Positions 51,916 to 61,916 of a stretch of 64,000 bases of DNA are shown in pieces. Origin of the DNA: Bacillus benzoevorans (lineage in GTDB: Bacteria > Bacillota > Bacilli > Bacillales > Cytobacillaceae); assembly GCF_014207535.1 (NCBI RefSeq), contig NZ_JACHGK010000012.1:94843-158842 (forward strand), written 5' to 3'. How positions within the stretch are numbered: the first letter of the stretch is position 1; each line of letters begins with the position of its first letter. The notes beneath the pieces were generated by a model. It searched no databases, was not told the origin of the DNA, and saw only the letters and a list, made by a program, of their open reading frames with translations. Made by a program: the position numbers and the translations under genes.

Positions 51916-52506
51916 CTAAGCTTTAAATCGCATGTCCGGACGTCCGATAATAAGAGAGCTTGTCACACCAACAGTTAAAATGGTTAGAGAGGAGAAAATA
52001 AAGGTTATCATCCCTAAAAAGCTGAGTCCTGCTGTTACGATAAGGCCGTCAATAAGGAAAATGACAATACCAATATTTAACGAGAGAGCTTTAGCTACGA
52101 ATTGGGCCAGCAAATCAGTGCCGCCTGTACTTGTTTTATAACGCAGCATCAGCCCCGTGCCTAAGCCAATTAAAATGCCGCCCAGCAGCGCACTGACTAA
52201 AATAGGGATCTGTAATTGCTCTTTTAAAGGGGCGAGCCAATCAATGAACAGCGCAGAAACGAACAAACCGATCACACTGTTATAAAAATAGGCCGGTTCG
52301 CGAAGCCAAGTATAGATTCCTAAAGGGGTACTCAGAATCACCATTAATAATCCGACTGGTAAATGAAAATAATAATGAATAATGAGGGCAATTCCAATAA
52401 TGCCCCCGTCAATTAAGTGATAGGGCACCAAAAATCCATTGATACCAATGCCTAATAACAGGCTGCCGATAAAAATCACCATTGTTTTATGTAAAATAGG
52501 GACCAC
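51916..52506 (-). CDS. YitT family membrane protein
   Basis: A 196-aa protein with five or six helices and the YitT core (GFLVPYHLIDGGIIGIALIIHYYFHLPVG, LMLRYKTSTGGTDLLAQFVAKAL). The soluble C-terminal DUF2179 domain found in longer members is missing. It starts at GTG 52506 with a weak site; the later ATG is an alternative. The family has no firm function. A second YitT/YitE member lies at 20.6 kb. Confidence 0.85.
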   Translation of the reverse strand: MVPILHKTMVIFIGSLLLGIGINGFLVPYHLIDGGIIGIALIIHYYFHLPVGLLMVILSTPLGIYTWLREPAYFYNSVIGLFVSALFIDWLAPLKEQLQIPILVSALLGGILIGLGTGLMLRYKTSTGGTDLLAQFVAKALSLNIGIVIFLIDGLIVTAGLSFLGMITFIFSSLTILTVGVTSSLIIGRPDMRFKA

Positions 52507-52647
52507 CTTAATCTAATTAGAGATGTCCTAATATATGTGACAGGCCATGCATTTTAGAAGAGCAGGGAAATATTTTTTCTAATGCCAGTTAAAAGAGACC
52601 TTGCATTTGAGAAGTTTCTCTTTTTATGCAAAGCCTCTGAATGCTTT

Positions 52648-52917
52648 TTATTTCTTTTCTAATAAATCCTGTACGACGGGGACATATTCGTTTGCGATTT
52701 CAGCCGTGCCAGCCGCAGCTGGTGTAAATCTGCTGTTTTGCATGCGGAAAGTATCCAAAACATTTTCCAGTGAAGTGTCTGTTCTCCGATTTCCTTTTCG
52801 CTTGAAACCGTAAGCAGCAGCACTGACACCCAAACCAATTAAAGATGCCCATAAGAACCCGCGGCTCTTTTTTCTTCTGCCAAATAATTTGAAAAGAGCA
52901 TCCGCCCAATTATTCAA
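52648..52917 (-). CDS. Small membrane protein of unknown function (89 aa)
   Basis: I place the start at TTG 52917, behind GGGAG at 8 nt; the ATG at 52932 would contain that site. A basic N-terminus (GRRKKSRG) precedes one hydrophobic segment (FLWASLIGLGVSAAAYGF), then a soluble tail. The family is not recognised. Its translation signal and single-helix layout support it. Confidence 0.6.
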   Translation of the reverse strand: MNNWADALFKLFGRRKKSRGFLWASLIGLGVSAAAYGFKRKGNRRTDTSLENVLDTFRMQNSRFTPAAAGTAEIANEYVPVVQDLLEKK

Positions 52918-53193
52918 TGTAAACACTCCCATAAAGAGGAATTTGGAAAGTAACCATCGTTACCTTCTGAATTTATTATTTGCAAGTGAGTGTTCTGGCA
53001 TGCTGGCAATGTTTTGCTGTGTGGGATTATTTTGAATTAGCAGCGCATTAAAATATGATAGGATGGTGGGAGTATGTTGGAAGAATGCTTTTATTAAGCA
53101 TTAAAATAGACCGTCCATTACATAATGATTCATGTACGGTCCACTATAATTTAAGGAAATTTGATTTAGTTATCAGCAAAATGAATACTCCTT

Positions 53194-53373
53194 TTACTCT
53201 GCAAAGCCACGTTCAAAGTGATTCATTTCCGTTAATTGAATAATATAGTCATAGTTTTCAATCGAGTGCATAATCAATTCGTATTCTTCTTTAGGAAGAG
53301 TATTGTCTTCTAGTTTTTCTGTTAATTTTCTTTTATTTTCTTCAAGTTTGGCAATAACATTTAGATAGTCCAT
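53194..53373 (-). CDS. Small acidic helical protein (59 aa)
   Basis: Starts at ATG 53373 behind AAAGGAA at 9 nt, beginning MDYLNVIAKLEENKRKLTEK. The rest is helical and acidic and ends in ERGFAE. It looks like a two-helix bundle. Size and helical layout recall Spo0E-type phosphatases, but the SxxLD motif is absent, so I do not assign it. A perfect cre site lies about 75 bp upstream. Confidence 0.55.
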   Translation of the reverse strand: MDYLNVIAKLEENKRKLTEKLEDNTLPKEEYELIMHSIENYDYIIQLTEMNHFERGFAE

Positions 53374-53447
53374 CGATCAACATTCCTTTCTTTTCAAAAG
53401 TTAGGTGGTATTACGTTTGTGAAATGAGAATGATATATAAAAACACT

Positions 53448-53461
53448 TGTAAACGCTTACA
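53448..53461. promoter_or_regulatory. Perfect-consensus cre site (CcpA)
   Basis: TGTAAACGCTTACA matches TGWAANCGNTNWCA at all fixed positions and is a perfect dyad apart from the centre. It lies upstream of the 59-aa gene on the minus strand. The rest of 53374-53739 has no other gene. Confidence 0.6.
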
Positions 53462-53673
53462 ATATTTCTATATGTTTATTTTACTCGATAATAAAGGTTT
53501 TGCGCACCTTAGTTGTAGCAAATCTGTGACATATATATGGCAAAGTTCGCAAAAAGATTGTGAAAAATAGCGCAAACGAACCTTTATTTCCTTTGAATAG
53601 CAGAATAGTAATGCCATATTCCTATAAAAAGTGAATGATGAGCGAAATGGCTGCTGAATGCCCATTTTTGCCG

Positions 53674-53704
53674 AAAAAAAGAAGCACGGTAAACCCGCAC
53701 TTCC
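53674..53704 (-). terminator. Terminator of the 1,211-aa membrane protein gene
   Basis: On the minus strand, GAAGTGCGG pairs with CCGTGCTTC and is followed by TTTTTTTCGG. Confidence 0.7.
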
Positions 53705-53739
53705 TCTTATTATGATAAAGATAAGCATTAATTCTTTGT

Positions 53740-56700
53740 TTAATCCCAATCTTTGAATTTCTTGATCCATTGTTCCTTTTTCTTTTGAAAAAAGGATTTA
53801 CTATCCGTGTCTTTTTTCTGCTTCTGTAATTCATTGAAGCCGGCAAAGCCGATTAGGGTCAGTCCTGCAATAACGAGGTATCCCCACCATGGGAAATTAC
53901 CCCAGAACGGCCTTGTTTGCAGGAGGACATTTAACAGCAAGACAGCGATACCAACAAAGAAATAAGATTTTATCCGGTATTGCATACCTCCGATGATAGA
54001 TGCTAAAGAAAGGACTCCGATAATGATCGCATCGTAAATCGTATTACTTTTCAGCGCATCTAATACCAAAATTATTGTAACGATCACTAAGACAATCGTC
54101 TGCGCCAAAGTCATCACCTGTTTATAATCCTGCCATGTACGCCTGCTTAAGAAAATGGTTAAAGCAATGTACGGGAGGACAAACAGTTCGGTTACAATAT
54201 ATTGGTTCCATTCAAATTCAAATAAGATCGTATAGTACGGCAATAAAAGTGAAATGGCCGCCAGTGTTTTGACGATCCGTTTTGCTGTAACTTCTGTGAA
54301 GCGGATTATCAGCATAAATAAATAATACACCACGAGTAATGCCGGAATTAACTTCAGCCACAGCATTTCCCATCCTGGAATGATCATGAACAGAATGAGG
54401 ATATAGGCCGCTGATAGGATAGTATACCAATCGATTGCCAGTTTTCCTTCATTCTTCACAATCTCTTTATAAGTAAACTTGCCAAACAAATGATGGGCAA
54501 AAAATACGAGGACGACTAAAGCAATCTGCATCATTTTTTCAAGTGACGGCAGGAATTCCACCATGTAAATGACAGCCATTAATAATGGAATACATTGATA
54601 GATTCTCCAGTTTCTTTTGTGCAGCAGGAATAAAGTAAAGATGGTATAAACAGCAAATAGACCTAGATGAATGAGACCATCGTCATCGTAAAAAAGTTGA
54701 AAAGTTACTAGCCCCATGACAGCCTGTGGGATCAAATACCAGTCTATCCGCCTTTTCCATGTGAGACCCGCCGCTGCCCATACAATCGTGATCATTCCGG
54801 TCACAATCAAGAATAAGTAATCACCGGTCAGAACATCTTCCATCCGGTAATAGATGAAATGGAGATAAAAGATGACCGGGAGAGCGGTAAAGGCTGCATA
54901 TAGGAATAATCTAATTTCCCATTCTTTTGTTTGCCTCAGTGTACTGTAAATGTAAACAGTTAAGGCTGGTAATAGAATGACCGGATGATAGGAAGCATAT
55001 GATAAATAGAATACCGAGATTAGGAATGCCGGAACTAAATAAACATGTGCCGTCCAGAAAAAGTAAGGCTTTAACGCATCAATTTTTCTCCCAATAAATT
55101 CATAAACTGCCAGCAGAAAGAGCGGAATCAATAGACTATACAGTACCAGCCATTGCTGCACTAAGTTTATCTGCCTATCAAGGATTGCTGTCAAGGAAAT
55201 GAAAAAGAAGAGGGATGTAAGACTGACAAAAATCCACAGAAACTGCTGCTTGATTTTATACACAAGCAAGACATATACCGCAATTCCGATGAAATAGATA
55301 CTTGATATTAAATAAGGATGATCATATCCCTCAAGCGGAGTCGAGAGGATACTCAATGTATAAAGAGCAACACCTGTTAAGAATGTGTTGACATCAAGTG
55401 CGGTCTCGTTTCTTTTTTTCCATACATAACTAACGCCTAGTAAAAGAAGTCCGCCAAGTGCCAGGTGGCCAATGATTTCTACTTGGCTCTGGTAAAAAGT
55501 GAAACTTTTGTTTAAATAATCAAATAAAGTAATAACAGCAAAGCCCCAGCTGAGCGGATTCACCCATGCCGCAATCTTTTGTAACGTGTCGTCCGCGGTA
55601 TGACGGTAGGTGAGGAAAGTAATCACCCCGAAGGCAAATAATAGGAATGTAGTCTGAGTTAATTCTTCATTAATAAGAGTTGAGATGATCGTGAGCGCCA
55701 TTGTGCCGATGGAAACAATGAAACTGCTATTCTTAATGATAGTGAAATATTTAAAGTTGTTCAAAAGATAGAGTCCGGAGAACAAACCAGCGGCAAAAGC
55801 AAATAAGTATATTTCCAAGCCCCCGCCATCAAGACCCGGCAGTAACACATAATAGCTTTGCCAACATGCTGCCATCAGGAATACCGGCGCCAAATAACGG
55901 AAGATGGCCTTTTTTGCCATATTGGCCAAGATAAGGTAGTTAACCGCGATCATGAGATAGGCCGCCAATAACACGAATGAATCTTCATCAGAGCGCAGAA
56001 GCAATCCTTGATAACTGATGAAAATGAAGGCGCAGAATGATATGATTCCGCTGGTGAGGCGGAAAATTTTCGTCAACTCATCTTCCTTGCCCGTATATTT
56101 CTGAAAAACTAAGTACAGCATCCCAATCAAGGCAAAACCGAGGTAATCAAAATCCTGCAGCACAGAGTTTTCGATTAATTGATAGATGCCGTAAACAAAC
56201 AGCAGGGTAAAAACAATATGATAATGCTTTGTTTTATTGACAAAAACCATTGAAATATAGAGAACAGCCGTCAATAGAATATTCACGCTGTAGAAGATTT
56301 CATTTTCAAAGAATAATAACATCAGCAGCGTACTGACAATTAAATTTAATTGGGTATAAACGGGTAATTCTTTTGTAAAAACAGACCATTTTTCGTGGTT
56401 TTTCAGTTTGTAATAGGCAAATAATAGCATGGCATTATACAGCATCATTCCGAGATAGAAGAAGTCACTTGGTAAATAAGTAAGTGCTAATAAATAGGCA
56501 GCAGCGATGGTAGCCGTTAAGTATGAGAACCAAACGAATAACCGGTGTCTATATTTGGCCGCAATATAGGAGTATAACGAAAGACAGATCATGCTGCTAA
56601 CGAAACCAAACAGATATTTTCCTTCGCCATACATGGAGAACGTCGGTCCAAGCAATTCAAAATAAGCGATGGAAATGAGCGAGATCGGTAAGAAAAGGCT

Positions 56701-57375
56701 GCCCAGTGTCAGAAAGGCAAAAGCTGTTTTCGTAATTTTGAAGTATTTGCCGGCCACAAAACTGATGGTAAAGAAAACCACCGATACCAATGACACCATA
56801 ATCACTTTTACCAGATTGTTCATGGAACTCCAGTTGCTTGTGCCAAATACAAGTCCGCCGATAAAGAGAAGGATCACCCCTAAAATCAGACCCCATGTAA
56901 TATTTCTTTCTCTCGTCTGATCGGCGCTTTTCTCTTGCTTCGTGAAAGCTGGTCTTAGCTTTTCCTGGACAGGCGCCGAAATTGGATTGTCTTGTTCTGC
57001 TTCAGGTATGAATGATTCCGGTACCGTTTCATCCCCTTGTCCATTGTCCATCTGAGAAAAAGCAGCCTGCTTTTTCATGGCAGTAGTTTCAGCTTCCTGC
57101 TGCTGGCTGTCCTTCAACTTTTGGATTAGTTCCTTCAACGGATCCATAACTAGCAGTTCGGATTGTTCTGGATTCTGCAGCACTTTTGTTGTTTCGCTTG
57201 TTTCCGGTACTTCAATGGAAGCTTTATTTTTATCTAAGTTCTGCACATAAAGATTATAGGCGTATTTCATCCGATTATAGTCAAGTTCATCAATATACTT
57301 TTCATGCTTTAGCGCTTTTAGTTCCTCCTTAAAGATCTTCCGGCGTTCATGTGAATGTGAATCCCTCTCCACCAT
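53740..57375 (-). CDS. Very large multi-pass membrane protein, SCO7613-like
   Basis: A 1,211-aa protein. The first 160 residues are hydrophilic and charged (ERRKIFKEELKALKHEKYIDE, Gln/Glu-rich). They are followed by about thirty hydrophobic segments up to residue 1180 and a basic tail (KKKEQWIKKFKDWD). The arrangement matches the large SCO7613 C-terminal-domain/DUF2157-like proteins of Gram-positive bacteria. No transport or enzymatic motif is visible. It is monocistronic, with GGGGGTG before the start. The function is not known for the family. Confidence 0.8.
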   Translation of the reverse strand: MVERDSHSHERRKIFKEELKALKHEKYIDELDYNRMKYAYNLYVQNLDKNKASIEVPETSETTKVLQNPEQSELLVMDPLKELIQKLKDSQQQEAETTAMKKQAAFSQMDNGQGDETVPESFIPEAEQDNPISAPVQEKLRPAFTKQEKSADQTRERNITWGLILGVILLFIGGLVFGTSNWSSMNNLVKVIMVSLVSVVFFTISFVAGKYFKITKTAFAFLTLGSLFLPISLISIAYFELLGPTFSMYGEGKYLFGFVSSMICLSLYSYIAAKYRHRLFVWFSYLTATIAAAYLLALTYLPSDFFYLGMMLYNAMLLFAYYKLKNHEKWSVFTKELPVYTQLNLIVSTLLMLLFFENEIFYSVNILLTAVLYISMVFVNKTKHYHIVFTLLFVYGIYQLIENSVLQDFDYLGFALIGMLYLVFQKYTGKEDELTKIFRLTSGIISFCAFIFISYQGLLLRSDEDSFVLLAAYLMIAVNYLILANMAKKAIFRYLAPVFLMAACWQSYYVLLPGLDGGGLEIYLFAFAAGLFSGLYLLNNFKYFTIIKNSSFIVSIGTMALTIISTLINEELTQTTFLLFAFGVITFLTYRHTADDTLQKIAAWVNPLSWGFAVITLFDYLNKSFTFYQSQVEIIGHLALGGLLLLGVSYVWKKRNETALDVNTFLTGVALYTLSILSTPLEGYDHPYLISSIYFIGIAVYVLLVYKIKQQFLWIFVSLTSLFFFISLTAILDRQINLVQQWLVLYSLLIPLFLLAVYEFIGRKIDALKPYFFWTAHVYLVPAFLISVFYLSYASYHPVILLPALTVYIYSTLRQTKEWEIRLFLYAAFTALPVIFYLHFIYYRMEDVLTGDYLFLIVTGMITIVWAAAGLTWKRRIDWYLIPQAVMGLVTFQLFYDDDGLIHLGLFAVYTIFTLFLLHKRNWRIYQCIPLLMAVIYMVEFLPSLEKMMQIALVVLVFFAHHLFGKFTYKEIVKNEGKLAIDWYTILSAAYILILFMIIPGWEMLWLKLIPALLVVYYLFMLIIRFTEVTAKRIVKTLAAISLLLPYYTILFEFEWNQYIVTELFVLPYIALTIFLSRRTWQDYKQVMTLAQTIVLVIVTIILVLDALKSNTIYDAIIIGVLSLASIIGGMQYRIKSYFFVGIAVLLLNVLLQTRPFWGNFPWWGYLVIAGLTLIGFAGFNELQKQKKDTDSKSFFQKKKEQWIKKFKDWD

Positions 57376-57669
57376 AAAAGCACCCCCCTTTGTTATTTTT
57401 GTATAAAAATTTCCAACCTTCTAAGAAAAAGATATCATATAATTCCGTAAACTTCGACAGGCAATAGTGACAACTCATCTATATTCCTTCCCCTTTTTCT
57501 TTCAAGTAGTTCTTTGCTAAATTTTTGGATGATTTGGTCTCTTTTCATGTTATCATTCAGAACAAAAAAATAAATACAGGTAGTACCTATTTAAAGAATG
57601 CCCTCACCAGGACACATGCCTTTCCGTATACTATTATGTCTTGTTTGAAAAAGGAAGGAGCATAGCAAA

Positions 57670-57948
57670 ATGGATATTATTGAAATTGAAAATATTTTTC
57701 AGCAACAATTCGTTAAAGACGTTAACGAAAAGATAAAGGAAGCCTTAGGCGGGCAGGTACAAATTCATCCGATTGATTGGGAAAGCTTAAAATTAACCAT
57801 TGACCACCATTCAGAAGAACTGAACATGATGAAAGAAACAATTGAAAACCATACAGTTGTGTTAAATGAGATCAAAACATCTTTAGAAAGATTAAATCAC
57901 TTAGTTGCAGAGTTGAATAAACCGAGGAGTGCGTGGCGCATTAAATAG
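57670..57948 (+). CDS. Small coiled-coil protein (92 aa)
   Basis: AAGGAAGGAG lies upstream of ATG 57670. The first 40 residues are mixed; the rest is heptad-like (LTIDHHSEELNMMKETIENHTVVLNEIKTSLERLNHLVAEL). A dimeric coiled coil is likely. No membrane segment or Cys. I do not recognise the family. Confidence 0.65.
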   Translation: MDIIEIENIFQQQFVKDVNEKIKEALGGQVQIHPIDWESLKLTIDHHSEELNMMKETIENHTVVLNEIKTSLERLNHLVAELNKPRSAWRIK

Positions 57949-58288
57949 TCGTTTGTCTTCTTTCATTAGGATGAAGCAGAGATATTTGAAAAGGGGGGAG
58001 TAATAGGATGACTGTTACTTTTCCCTTTTTATTTACCCAGAATGTCCAAAGCAGGAGGGACCAGTTTTGTTTTATAAACGGAAATAAATAAGAATTGTCT
58101 AAAAATTTAAATAATTATACAAATAACATGTTATAATTTAGTTGTGAATAGAAAATTTTGTAAGTTACATGTAAAGAAGGAGGGATGCCTTTGACATAAT
58201 ATTTACTTCTATTCTTTCCTGATAACTGAAATTCTGTAGGAAGTACATAAAATGAATGGTTTTATGAAAAACTATAGGGGATGATTTT
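57949..58288. other. Gap with a possible 27-codon frame and AT-rich leader
   Basis: A short frame at 58008-58091 has a strong GGGGGGAG site and reads MTVTFPFLFTQNVQSRRDQF before its end. It may be a small gene or chance. The remainder is AT-rich leader of the next gene with no clear signal. Confidence 0.3.
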
Positions 58289-59221
58289 TTGAGAAAATTA
58301 ACCGCATTAATTGGATTATGTCTGTTCTTTTTCGTAACGGCGTGCAGTTCGCAGCAAACCAATAGTAAACCTTTTGAACAAATGGCAAAAGCAAGCGGGG
58401 AAAATCATTTGATTTCCTATTATGAAACACTTGAACTAAAGGAAAAGATTGAATCCTCTGTTATCAAGAAAGTGTTCAAGAAATATGGAGAACCAGACGG
58501 CTATGAATTCAACATTAATCGGACAGCAAAGGAAGCAGTTCTAGTCATTCGTCCGATTTCGGAGAAAAAGTATAGCACTATGGCGATTGAACTTGAAAAA
58601 GCACTGTATGAGGCACTACAGGGAAGTGAATATTCAGAATATACTGTTAAAGTGATTCCACTTTGGAATAAAACCAATAACACTTCAAGACTTATTGAGG
58701 AGGACAATATCACAAAAGCAGTGTTTCAAGAGATGAACAGCAGCCAGCAAATGATTGTTCAGCCCGGAATTCAATTTGCTGCTACTGATGGCCGCATCGC
58801 GGTTCTTGATTTGACTTTTACGGTAAATGGGGCGCAAATTACTGACCCGTATCAAATCAATCAATATGCGAAAGAGTTTTATCGCCTTTCCGCTGAAAAA
58901 GGGTTCAGAGCCGATAAAGCAGACGTTTATTTTCTCAATAATGGGAATGTAGATTGGAGAACAAAATTCATTCCGGCTGTCGTTAAAGGGTTAAAGGAAA
59001 CGGAAGAACTTCCTGTCACATCCGTGACAATCGTAAGTGAAAAGGATCCGATTATCATTAATACTTCGTTCAGCAGTACGGATACATCCTCTAGAGAGAC
59101 GGTGAAGCGGATTGAAAAATTAGTGAATGAGTTCCTGCAATATGAAAAAATTAAAAAATCATTCACCGGACCCATTTCTATTTCTGTTCTTGGCACTGAT
59201 GGCACCATCTTGAATAAATGA
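58289..59221 (+). CDS. Lipoprotein of unknown function
   Basis: A 310-aa lipoprotein; the lipobox VTAC puts the lipidated Cys at residue 19. The outer part looks like repeated alpha/beta domains (LVIRPISEKKYSTMAIELEKAL, VTSVTIVSEKDPIIINTSF). It starts with TTG behind AGGGGAT. I recall DUF4030-like proteins with this style but cannot confirm. A class A penicillin-binding protein gene follows after 220 bp. Confidence 0.75.
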   Translation: MRKLTALIGLCLFFFVTACSSQQTNSKPFEQMAKASGENHLISYYETLELKEKIESSVIKKVFKKYGEPDGYEFNINRTAKEAVLVIRPISEKKYSTMAIELEKALYEALQGSEYSEYTVKVIPLWNKTNNTSRLIEEDNITKAVFQEMNSSQQMIVQPGIQFAATDGRIAVLDLTFTVNGAQITDPYQINQYAKEFYRLSAEKGFRADKADVYFLNNGNVDWRTKFIPAVVKGLKETEELPVTSVTIVSEKDPIIINTSFSSTDTSSRETVKRIEKLVNEFLQYEKIKKSFTGPISISVLGTDGTILNK

Positions 59222-59443
59222 AAAAATTGGGTGAGATGTTTTGCACCCCCATAAAATGATTGATCATTGCGAACTATTTAAAGTAGTATATAGAATATGA
59301 AAACAAGAGTGTGATTGATCAATATATTTAAACGTCTATCCAAATGGCTAGGTGTTTATTTTTTTTGCGAAAATATAGATAGGTTGAAAGAATGTAAGCT
59401 TTTAATATGTATCCATGTAATGAATAAGAAAGTAGGAACAATA

Positions 59444-61588
59444 GTGGGCAGAATGGATAGAAGACAACAGCGAAAATCAGCGAAGAAAATTTGGGGGGCT
59501 ATGAGTAGTAAAAGTCTATGGGTGAAGATATTCGCCGCCTGTGCCGCACTATTCATAGTCGGACTTCTCGTAGTAAATATCTTTATCTGGCGGACTGATG
59601 TCAGCAAGCTGGAGGAAGCGGTGCCGCAGCCAACGATCATTTATGACCAACACGGGAAAGCGGCCAGCAAGATTACAGGTTCGAAAATCGAAGGTGTTGG
59701 TATCAAGCAGATTCCAGAAGATATGATTCATGCGGTCATTTCAACAGAGGATCAGCTCTTTTATAAGCATCATGGAATTAACTATTTTGGCATCATGAGA
59801 GCCTTGTTTCAAAATATGACGAGCGGGGACATTGTCGCAGGCGGAAGTACAATCACGCAGCAGCTGGCAAAAAACGTGTTTTTAACTCATGAACGTACCT
59901 ATAAACGAAAAATCAAAGAACTCATTATCACAAAAAAAATCGAACGGACCTATACAAAGGACGAGATCATGGAACGTTATTTAAATCAAATTTATCTTGG
60001 TGAAGGGGCCTGGGGCATTCAGCGCGCCGCACAAACCTACTTTGGCAAAGATGCCGAAGAACTGACACTAGGGGAATCCGCGCTAATTGCCGGAATCATT
60101 AAAGCTCCGAGTATTTTCTCGCCATTTAAAAATATGGATAAGGCGATTGAGCGAAGAAATCTTGTTCTTTCCTTGATGGAAAAAGAAGGCTACATTACAG
60201 CTAGTGAGAGAAAAGAGGCCGAGGCCGAGGCGGTTGTCTTAGAAGGAAGGGAGATGGATGATTATAAAGGACAGTATCCATATTATGTCGATCATATTAT
60301 CACGGAAGCAATTGAAAAATATGACCTGACGGAAAATGAGATTCTCTCTGGCGGTTTAAAAATTTATACAGAATTAAATCCCGTCATTCAAGAGGCTGCT
60401 GAAAAAGTGTTTGCAGAAGGGGAAATGTTTCCAGCGAGCCCATCAGGCCAAACCGTTCAGGCAGGTGCGGTTTTCCTGGATCCAGCTGATGGCGGAATCA
60501 GCGCGTTGGTCGGCGGACGAGGAGAGCATACCTTCAGAGGTTTTAACCGGGCGACACAATTGAAGCGGCAGCCGGGTTCAACGATGAAACCGCTGGCCGT
60601 TTATACACCTGCGCTGGAACAGGGTTATGAGGTATTTGATCGTTTGCAGGACTCACCGCTTAATATCGATGGCTATGAGCCAATGAACTTTGACCGCCGT
60701 TTCCGCGGTGAAGTGACCATGTATGAGGCCCTGATTCGCTCCTATAATGTTCCGCCAGTATGGCTGTTGGATAAAATCGGGCTGCAATCAGGGACAAATG
60801 CAGTGAAGCGTTTTGGAATTCCATTGACGGAAGCGGACTATACATATGCATTAGCACTTGGAGGTATGAGCGAAGGTGTATCTCCCTTGCAAATGGCGCA
60901 GGCATATTCAGTGTTTCCCAATCATGGATTAAGAGTAGAGGCGCATACGATCACGCGAATTGAAAATCCCGCCGGGGAAGTGGTTGGAAAATGGCACACT
61001 AATGCAGTGAAGGTCACAGACGCTCAAGTGGCACAGAAAATCACCTTTATGTTAAGAGGGGTCGTGGAAGAAGGAACGGGAATAAAGGCGAAAGTCGATG
61101 GCTGGGAAATTGCCGGCAAAACAGGTACAACACAGCTTCCATTTGCTGTACAGAATGGAGCGAAAGATCACTGGTTCGTTGGCTACTCACCGGAAATTGT
61201 CGGGGCTGTTTGGATGGGCTATGATAAAACGGATGAAAATCACTTTATGCCAGACTCCAGTGGAGCAACGGTTACAAAAATCTTTCAGCAAGTTTTCTCA
61301 CAGTCGATTAAGGAATTTTCGCAAAAAGAGTTTGACCTTTCAGCGGTTGAGAAAGACTTGAATAAACAGCTTGCCGCAGAGAAAAAACGTCAGGAAGAAG
61401 CGAAGAAGAAAGCAGAAGAAGAAAAGAAAAAACAGGAAGATGCCAAGAAAAAAGAAGAACGCAGCAATTGGTGGGATAGCTGGAAAGAACAGAAGGAAGT
61501 AGAAAAAGAACGGAAAAAAGAAGAGAAACAAAAAGAAAAAGAAGAGAAACAAAAAGAAGAAAAGAAGAAAGGGAAAGAAGAAGACTAA
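59444..61588 (+). CDS. Class A penicillin-binding protein (transglycosylase/transpeptidase)
   Basis: Builds and cross-links peptidoglycan at the outer membrane face, 714 aa. A signal anchor (IFAACAALFIVGLLVVNIFIW) precedes the glycosyltransferase domain with catalytic Glu102 (STEDQLFYKHHG) and GGSTITQQLAKN. The transpeptidase domain has the nucleophile Ser379 (STMK), SYN (in RSYNVP) and KTGT at 559. The last 75 residues are almost all Lys, Glu and Gln. A GTG start at 59444 behind AGTAGGA fits best; ATG 59453 is an alternative, and an in-frame extension to 59315 is unlikely. It resembles PBP1A/PBP2c proteins. Confidence 0.93.
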   Translation: MGRMDRRQQRKSAKKIWGAMSSKSLWVKIFAACAALFIVGLLVVNIFIWRTDVSKLEEAVPQPTIIYDQHGKAASKITGSKIEGVGIKQIPEDMIHAVISTEDQLFYKHHGINYFGIMRALFQNMTSGDIVAGGSTITQQLAKNVFLTHERTYKRKIKELIITKKIERTYTKDEIMERYLNQIYLGEGAWGIQRAAQTYFGKDAEELTLGESALIAGIIKAPSIFSPFKNMDKAIERRNLVLSLMEKEGYITASERKEAEAEAVVLEGREMDDYKGQYPYYVDHIITEAIEKYDLTENEILSGGLKIYTELNPVIQEAAEKVFAEGEMFPASPSGQTVQAGAVFLDPADGGISALVGGRGEHTFRGFNRATQLKRQPGSTMKPLAVYTPALEQGYEVFDRLQDSPLNIDGYEPMNFDRRFRGEVTMYEALIRSYNVPPVWLLDKIGLQSGTNAVKRFGIPLTEADYTYALALGGMSEGVSPLQMAQAYSVFPNHGLRVEAHTITRIENPAGEVVGKWHTNAVKVTDAQVAQKITFMLRGVVEEGTGIKAKVDGWEIAGKTGTTQLPFAVQNGAKDHWFVGYSPEIVGAVWMGYDKTDENHFMPDSSGATVTKIFQQVFSQSIKEFSQKEFDLSAVEKDLNKQLAAEKKRQEEAKKKAEEEKKKQEDAKKKEERSNWWDSWKEQKEVEKERKKEEKQKEKEEKQKEEKKKGKEED

Positions 61589-61670
61589 CAAAATCGACAA
61601 GCAGCCGTGATGACCAAATAGTTGTCGTAGGATTAATCATGGATAATTAGTGGTTGTCTATTCTGATTAA

Positions 61671-61710
61671 CGCTTGGAGTTCATACTAAAATGCTCCAAG
61701 TGTTTTTTTG
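61671..61710 (+). terminator. Terminator after the penicillin-binding protein gene
   Basis: CGCTTGGAG / CTCCAAGTG with a 14-nt loop, followed by TTTTTTTG. Confidence 0.8.
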
Positions 61711-61784
61711 TATGCACATCATTGTATTTAAAATAAGTAATGAAAACATATATTCACTATAAAATAATTATGTAAACTAATAAT

Positions 61785-61865
61785 AGCACCATTTGAATCG
61801 CTTGAGAGATTGAGCAGTGCTTTCAAAAAAAACTCATCTCCTCAAATGCCGACTCTAATGGTGCT
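61785..61865. repeat. Long-range inverted repeat, possible structured RNA
   Basis: AGCACCAT at 61785-61792 is perfectly inverted at 61858-61865. The 65 nt between them contain GAGA and A-rich tracts. It lies in the gap 61711-61916, which has no gene. A hairpin RNA or regulatory leader for the minus-strand 64-aa gene is possible. Confidence 0.35.
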
Positions 61866-61916
61866 TTCCGTGAAAGATTTACATACACAAAAAGAGGTAT
61901 AACAAAGGGGCTAAAC

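Noticed and set aside
53055..53243. A 62-aa plus-strand frame
   Set aside because: It overlaps the 59-aa minus-strand gene, which has a better ribosome site and protein-like composition.
53194..53373. Spo0E-family phosphatase assignment for the 59-aa protein
   Set aside because: Size and helical layout fit, but the SxxLD signature is absent.
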